Shown here piece after piece: positions 61,384-64,000 of a DNA stretch of 64,000 nucleotides (position 1 is the first letter of the stretch; every line of letters starts with the position of its first letter). The notes beneath the pieces were generated by a model. The model saw nothing but the letters and a program-made list of their open reading frames with translations. It made no database searches and was not told where the DNA came from. The DNA comes from Pontibacter ramchanderi (GTDB taxonomy: Bacteria; Bacteroidota; Bacteroidia; Cytophagales; Hymenobacteraceae), in NCBI RefSeq assembly GCF_002846395.1, contig NZ_PJMU01000003.1, positions 1 to 64,000 of the forward strand, in the 5' to 3' direction. The position numbers and the translations under genes were made by a program.

Positions 61384-64000
61384 ATGAAAATACTTGAACT
61401 GAGGATCATGCGTGGACCGAATTACTGGTCTATCAAGCATCCTAAAATAATTGTCCTGAAGATAGACCTTGAAAACCTGCAGGATGTCCTCACCAATGAA
61501 GTGCCCCAATTTCCGGAGCGCCTCGAAAAACTGTTCCCGGGTATGTACGAGCACCGCTCCTCCAAAGGCACACCAGGCGGGTTTTTCAGGCTTGTGCGTG
61601 AGGGTACCACCTTCAGCAAAGTAGTGCAGCACATTGCGCTCGAGCTACAGACGCTGGCCGGTATGGACAGCGGCTACGGGAGGCGCTATGCCGGCCCCAC
61701 CGCCGGTGTGGACTACGTCGTGTTCTCATACCAGCAGGAGCGCGCCGGTGAGTATGCCGCCCACGCTGCCATTCGTATTGCCGAGCAGATGGCCAGAGGC
61801 AAAAAGCCCAGCATTGTGCAGGATATCGCCAGGCTGCACCAGATCCGGGAGGACGAGTATTTCGGGCCGAGCACGGAGGCCATTGTGTCGGAGGCGGTGA
61901 GCAGAGGCATACCCTATATCAACAACCACAGGAGCGGACTTATCCAGTTGGGCTACGGCATTCATCAGAAACACATACAGGCTGCCATGACCAGCCGAAC
62001 CTCTTTTTTTGCGGTGGAGAATGCCGGCAACAAAAACGCCACCAAGCTCATCCTCGACGAAGCAGGTATACCAGTGCCGCGTGGTAGCATTGTCACCGAC
62101 GCCGACGAACTGGACGAGGCAATTGCTGAGTTGGACTACCCCGTGGTGGTGAAACCGCTGGACGGCAACCAGGGAAAGGGTGCCACAGTCAACATCCATA
62201 CCTGGAAAGATGCGCAGCGGGCCATGGTCGAGGCCCAGCGCTACTCTAAAAAGGTAATGGTGGAGCAGTTTATTACAGGCGATGATTACCGCCTGCTTGT
62301 CATCAACGGCAAGTTTACCGCCGCCGCCAAACGCACCCCGGCCATGGTCACCGGTAACGGCATTTCCACCATACAGCAACTCGTGAAAGAGGTGAACAAG
62401 GACCCCAGAAGAGGTATAGGACACGAAAAGGCGCTCACACACATCAAAATAGACAAGCATACCCGCAGCATACTCAAAGACAAGGGCCTGACACTTCAGT
62501 CGGTGTTGCCTGCGGGCGAGGTGCTCTTCCTGAAAAGCACGGCTAACCTGAGCACCGGCGGCACGGCCACTGATGTGACCGACCTGGTGGATCCGTACAA
62601 TGTGCTGATGGCCGAGCGCATTGCCGGCATCATCGGGCTCGACGTATGTGGCATTGATGTGATGACGACCGACATTGCCATCCCGCTGCCCGAAACACGC
62701 GGCGCTGTGATAGAGGTCAACGCGGCTCCGGGCCTGCGCATGCACATCTCCCCTACCGAAGGCTTGCCGCGCAACGTGGCCGAACCGATCATCAATATGC
62801 TGTTCCCGCACGGTACCCCTACCCGTATACCGATCGTGGCTATTACGGGCACTAACGGCAAAACCACCACTTCGCGGCTGGTGGCGCACATGCTCAAGTT
62901 CAAAGGGTACCAGGTAGGCTTTACCACCACCGACGGTATTTACATACAGGACAAGAAGATCATCAAAGGCGATACCACCGGGGCCTACAGCAGCGAGTTC
63001 GTGCTCAAGGACCCCACCGTAAACTATGCCGTGCTGGAATGCGCCAGGGGCGGCATGTTGCGCTCAGGGCTGGCTTTCCGGCAGTGCGACATCGGCATTG
63101 TCACCAACGTATCGGCTGACCACCTGGGGCTGGGCGACATCAACACCGTAGAGGAAATGGCCGAAGTGAAAGCCGTGATTCCGCGAACCGTGTGCCAGAA
63201 CGGGTATGCCGTGCTTAACGCTGACGACGATCTGGTATACGAAATGGCAACCGGGCTAAACTGCAAGGTGGCTTTCTTCAGTCTCGACGAAAACAACCCG
63301 CGCATCCTGCAGCACATCCACAAAGGGGGGCTGGCGGCCGTGCACGAAAACGGGTACATCTCTATCTTTAAGAACACCTACAAGATCAGGGTTGACCGCG
63401 TGGCCGACATTCCGCTTACCTTCGGGGGGCGTGCCCGCTTTAACATACAGAATGTACTGGCGGCTACCCTGGCAGGCTATATCAATCACTTCGAGATCGC
63501 GGAGATCCGGACTGCGCTGCGAACCTTTATCCCTTCCGCTGAGACCACGCCGGGCCGCATGAACCTGTTTAAGCTTCCGCGCTACGAAGTGCTCATCGAC
63601 TATGCCCACAACATTGCCAGCATGGAGGCCATCGCCGACTTTATCGACAACGTGCATGCCACCTACAAGATCGGTATTGTGGCAGGTATAGGCGACCGCC
63701 TGGAAGCGGACACGATCGAGATCGGGCGCATCGCAGCCGAAACTTTTGACGAGATCATCATCCGGCAGGACAAGGACCTGCGTGGCAAAGCTGGGGAAGA
63801 AATAAACAGTCTGCTCAAACAGGGCATCATGTCGGTGAAGCCGAACCTCAAGGTAACGGAGATAAATCAGGAAAGCAGCGCCCTGGCCCACGCCATGGAG
63901 TATGCGCCGGAGGGCTCCTTTATTGCCCTGTTTTCGGAAGATATTCCGGAGTCCGTTAAAATGGTCGAGAGTTTCCGCATTATCGAACACCGGCGCATCT
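61384..64000 (+). CDS. cphA: cyanophycin synthetase (3' end outside window)
   Basis: At least 872 residues; the frame is still open at the window edge. The enzyme polymerises Asp and Arg (cyanophycin, multi-L-arginyl-poly-L-aspartate) using ATP. The N-terminal domain (1-160) is followed by an ATP-grasp domain (about 215-475: VVKPLDGNQGKGATVNI, DDYRLLVINGKF, IEVNAAPGLRMH) that adds Asp, and a Mur-ligase-like domain with P-loop GTNGKTTT (489-496), ARGGMLRSGL and VSADHLGL that adds Arg. The last part has IDYAHNIASMEAIADF and GIGDRLEADTIEIG. Family members are about 870-900 residues, so only a few residues are missing. A cyanophycinase gene would be expected downstream. Start ATG 61384 gives the family N-terminus. 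Confidence 0.96.
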   Translation, partial: MKILELRIMRGPNYWSIKHPKIIVLKIDLENLQDVLTNEVPQFPERLEKLFPGMYEHRSSKGTPGGFFRLVREGTTFSKVVQHIALELQTLAGMDSGYGRRYAGPTAGVDYVVFSYQQERAGEYAAHAAIRIAEQMARGKKPSIVQDIARLHQIREDEYFGPSTEAIVSEAVSRGIPYINNHRSGLIQLGYGIHQKHIQAAMTSRTSFFAVENAGNKNATKLILDEAGIPVPRGSIVTDADELDEAIAELDYPVVVKPLDGNQGKGATVNIHTWKDAQRAMVEAQRYSKKVMVEQFITGDDYRLLVINGKFTAAAKRTPAMVTGNGISTIQQLVKEVNKDPRRGIGHEKALTHIKIDKHTRSILKDKGLTLQSVLPAGEVLFLKSTANLSTGGTATDVTDLVDPYNVLMAERIAGIIGLDVCGIDVMTTDIAIPLPETRGAVIEVNAAPGLRMHISPTEGLPRNVAEPIINMLFPHGTPTRIPIVAITGTNGKTTTSRLVAHMLKFKGYQVGFTTTDGIYIQDKKIIKGDTTGAYSSEFVLKDPTVNYAVLECARGGMLRSGLAFRQCDIGIVTNVSADHLGLGDINTVEEMAEVKAVIPRTVCQNGYAVLNADDDLVYEMATGLNCKVAFFSLDENNPRILQHIHKGGLAAVHENGYISIFKNTYKIRVDRVADIPLTFGGRARFNIQNVLAATLAGYINHFEIAEIRTALRTFIPSAETTPGRMNLFKLPRYEVLIDYAHNIASMEAIADFIDNVHATYKIGIVAGIGDRLEADTIEIGRIAAETFDEIIIRQDKDLRGKAGEEINSLLKQGIMSVKPNLKVTEINQESSALAHAMEYAPEGSFIALFSEDIPESVKMVESFRIIEHRRI

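Noticed and set aside
61726..62889. Long minus-strand open frame (about 387 codons) antisense to cphA
   Set aside because: It mirrors the coding bias of cphA; no signal, motif or start context supports it.

Overview
The window looks like chromosomal DNA of a Bacteroidota bacterium. The likely group is Cytophagales, close to Hymenobacteraceae/Pontibacter; this is an inference. The evidence is secreted proteins with type IX secretion (T9SS type A) C-terminal sorting domains, promoters that fit the Bacteroidota -7 consensus TAnnTTTG, short lipoprotein signal peptides ending in SCSS, and clade II (Sec/lipoprotein-type) NosZ. A short word, CAGGTATAG/CTATACCTG, recurs dozens of times in the GC-richer part. 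No rRNA, tRNA, CRISPR array, transposase or phage gene was seen.

Bases 1-25.5 kb are AT-rich and form a surface-polysaccharide and surface-protein island, all on the + strand. It opens with three large secreted malectin-domain proteins, two of which carry T9SS sorting domains. An ABC-2 polysaccharide exporter follows (Wzm-like permease, Wzt-like ATPase with a C-terminal sugar-binding domain). After it come a glycosyltransferase-methyltransferase fusion, a polysaccharide deacetylase, four more GT2 enzymes, two GT4 enzymes, UDP-GlcNAc 2-epimerase (WecB), a heparinase II/III-like protein and an initiating sugar-phosphate transferase. Together they look able to build, modify and export one ManNAc-containing glycan. 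Two malectin modules are strikingly GC-rich inside AT-rich genes.

From about 25.7 kb the DNA becomes GC-rich and holds core and respiratory genes. A three-gene minus-strand operon encodes a thioredoxin-like protein, a small Cys/His protein and a heme-copper/NnrS-like membrane protein. Next are proline dehydrogenase, a conserved 601-residue protein of unknown function, a QueD/PTPS-like enzyme and a small lipoprotein.

The centre of the window (32.5-48.8 kb) is devoted to NO and N2O respiration. Two complete, diverged seven-gene nos clusters lie head to tail on the minus strand: lipoprotein cytochrome c, nosZ, a four-helix membrane protein, nosL, nosD, nosF, nosY. They are followed by a quinol-type nitric oxide reductase on the + strand. 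I found a shared promoter design: FNR/DNR-spaced palindromes (TGAC-N4-GTCA type) whose centre lies 36.5 bp from the end of a TAnnTTTG-like -7 element. It occurs upstream of nos copy 2, of norB, of a divergent small ORF beside norB and of the thioredoxin operon, but not upstream of nos copy 1. This suggests one NO-responsive regulon containing uncharacterised members, with the two nos copies regulated differently.

The rest (49-64 kb) carries a conserved hypothetical protein, an M28 aminopeptidase, a short alpha-glucan phosphorylase-family protein in which Thr replaces the usual PLP lysine, and a T9SS-exported subtilase with SLH repeats. It also has a pirin, an orphan NarL-type response regulator, a STAS protein, a Gly/Ser/Tyr-rich low-complexity protein and cyanophycin synthetase (cphA), which reaches the window edge.
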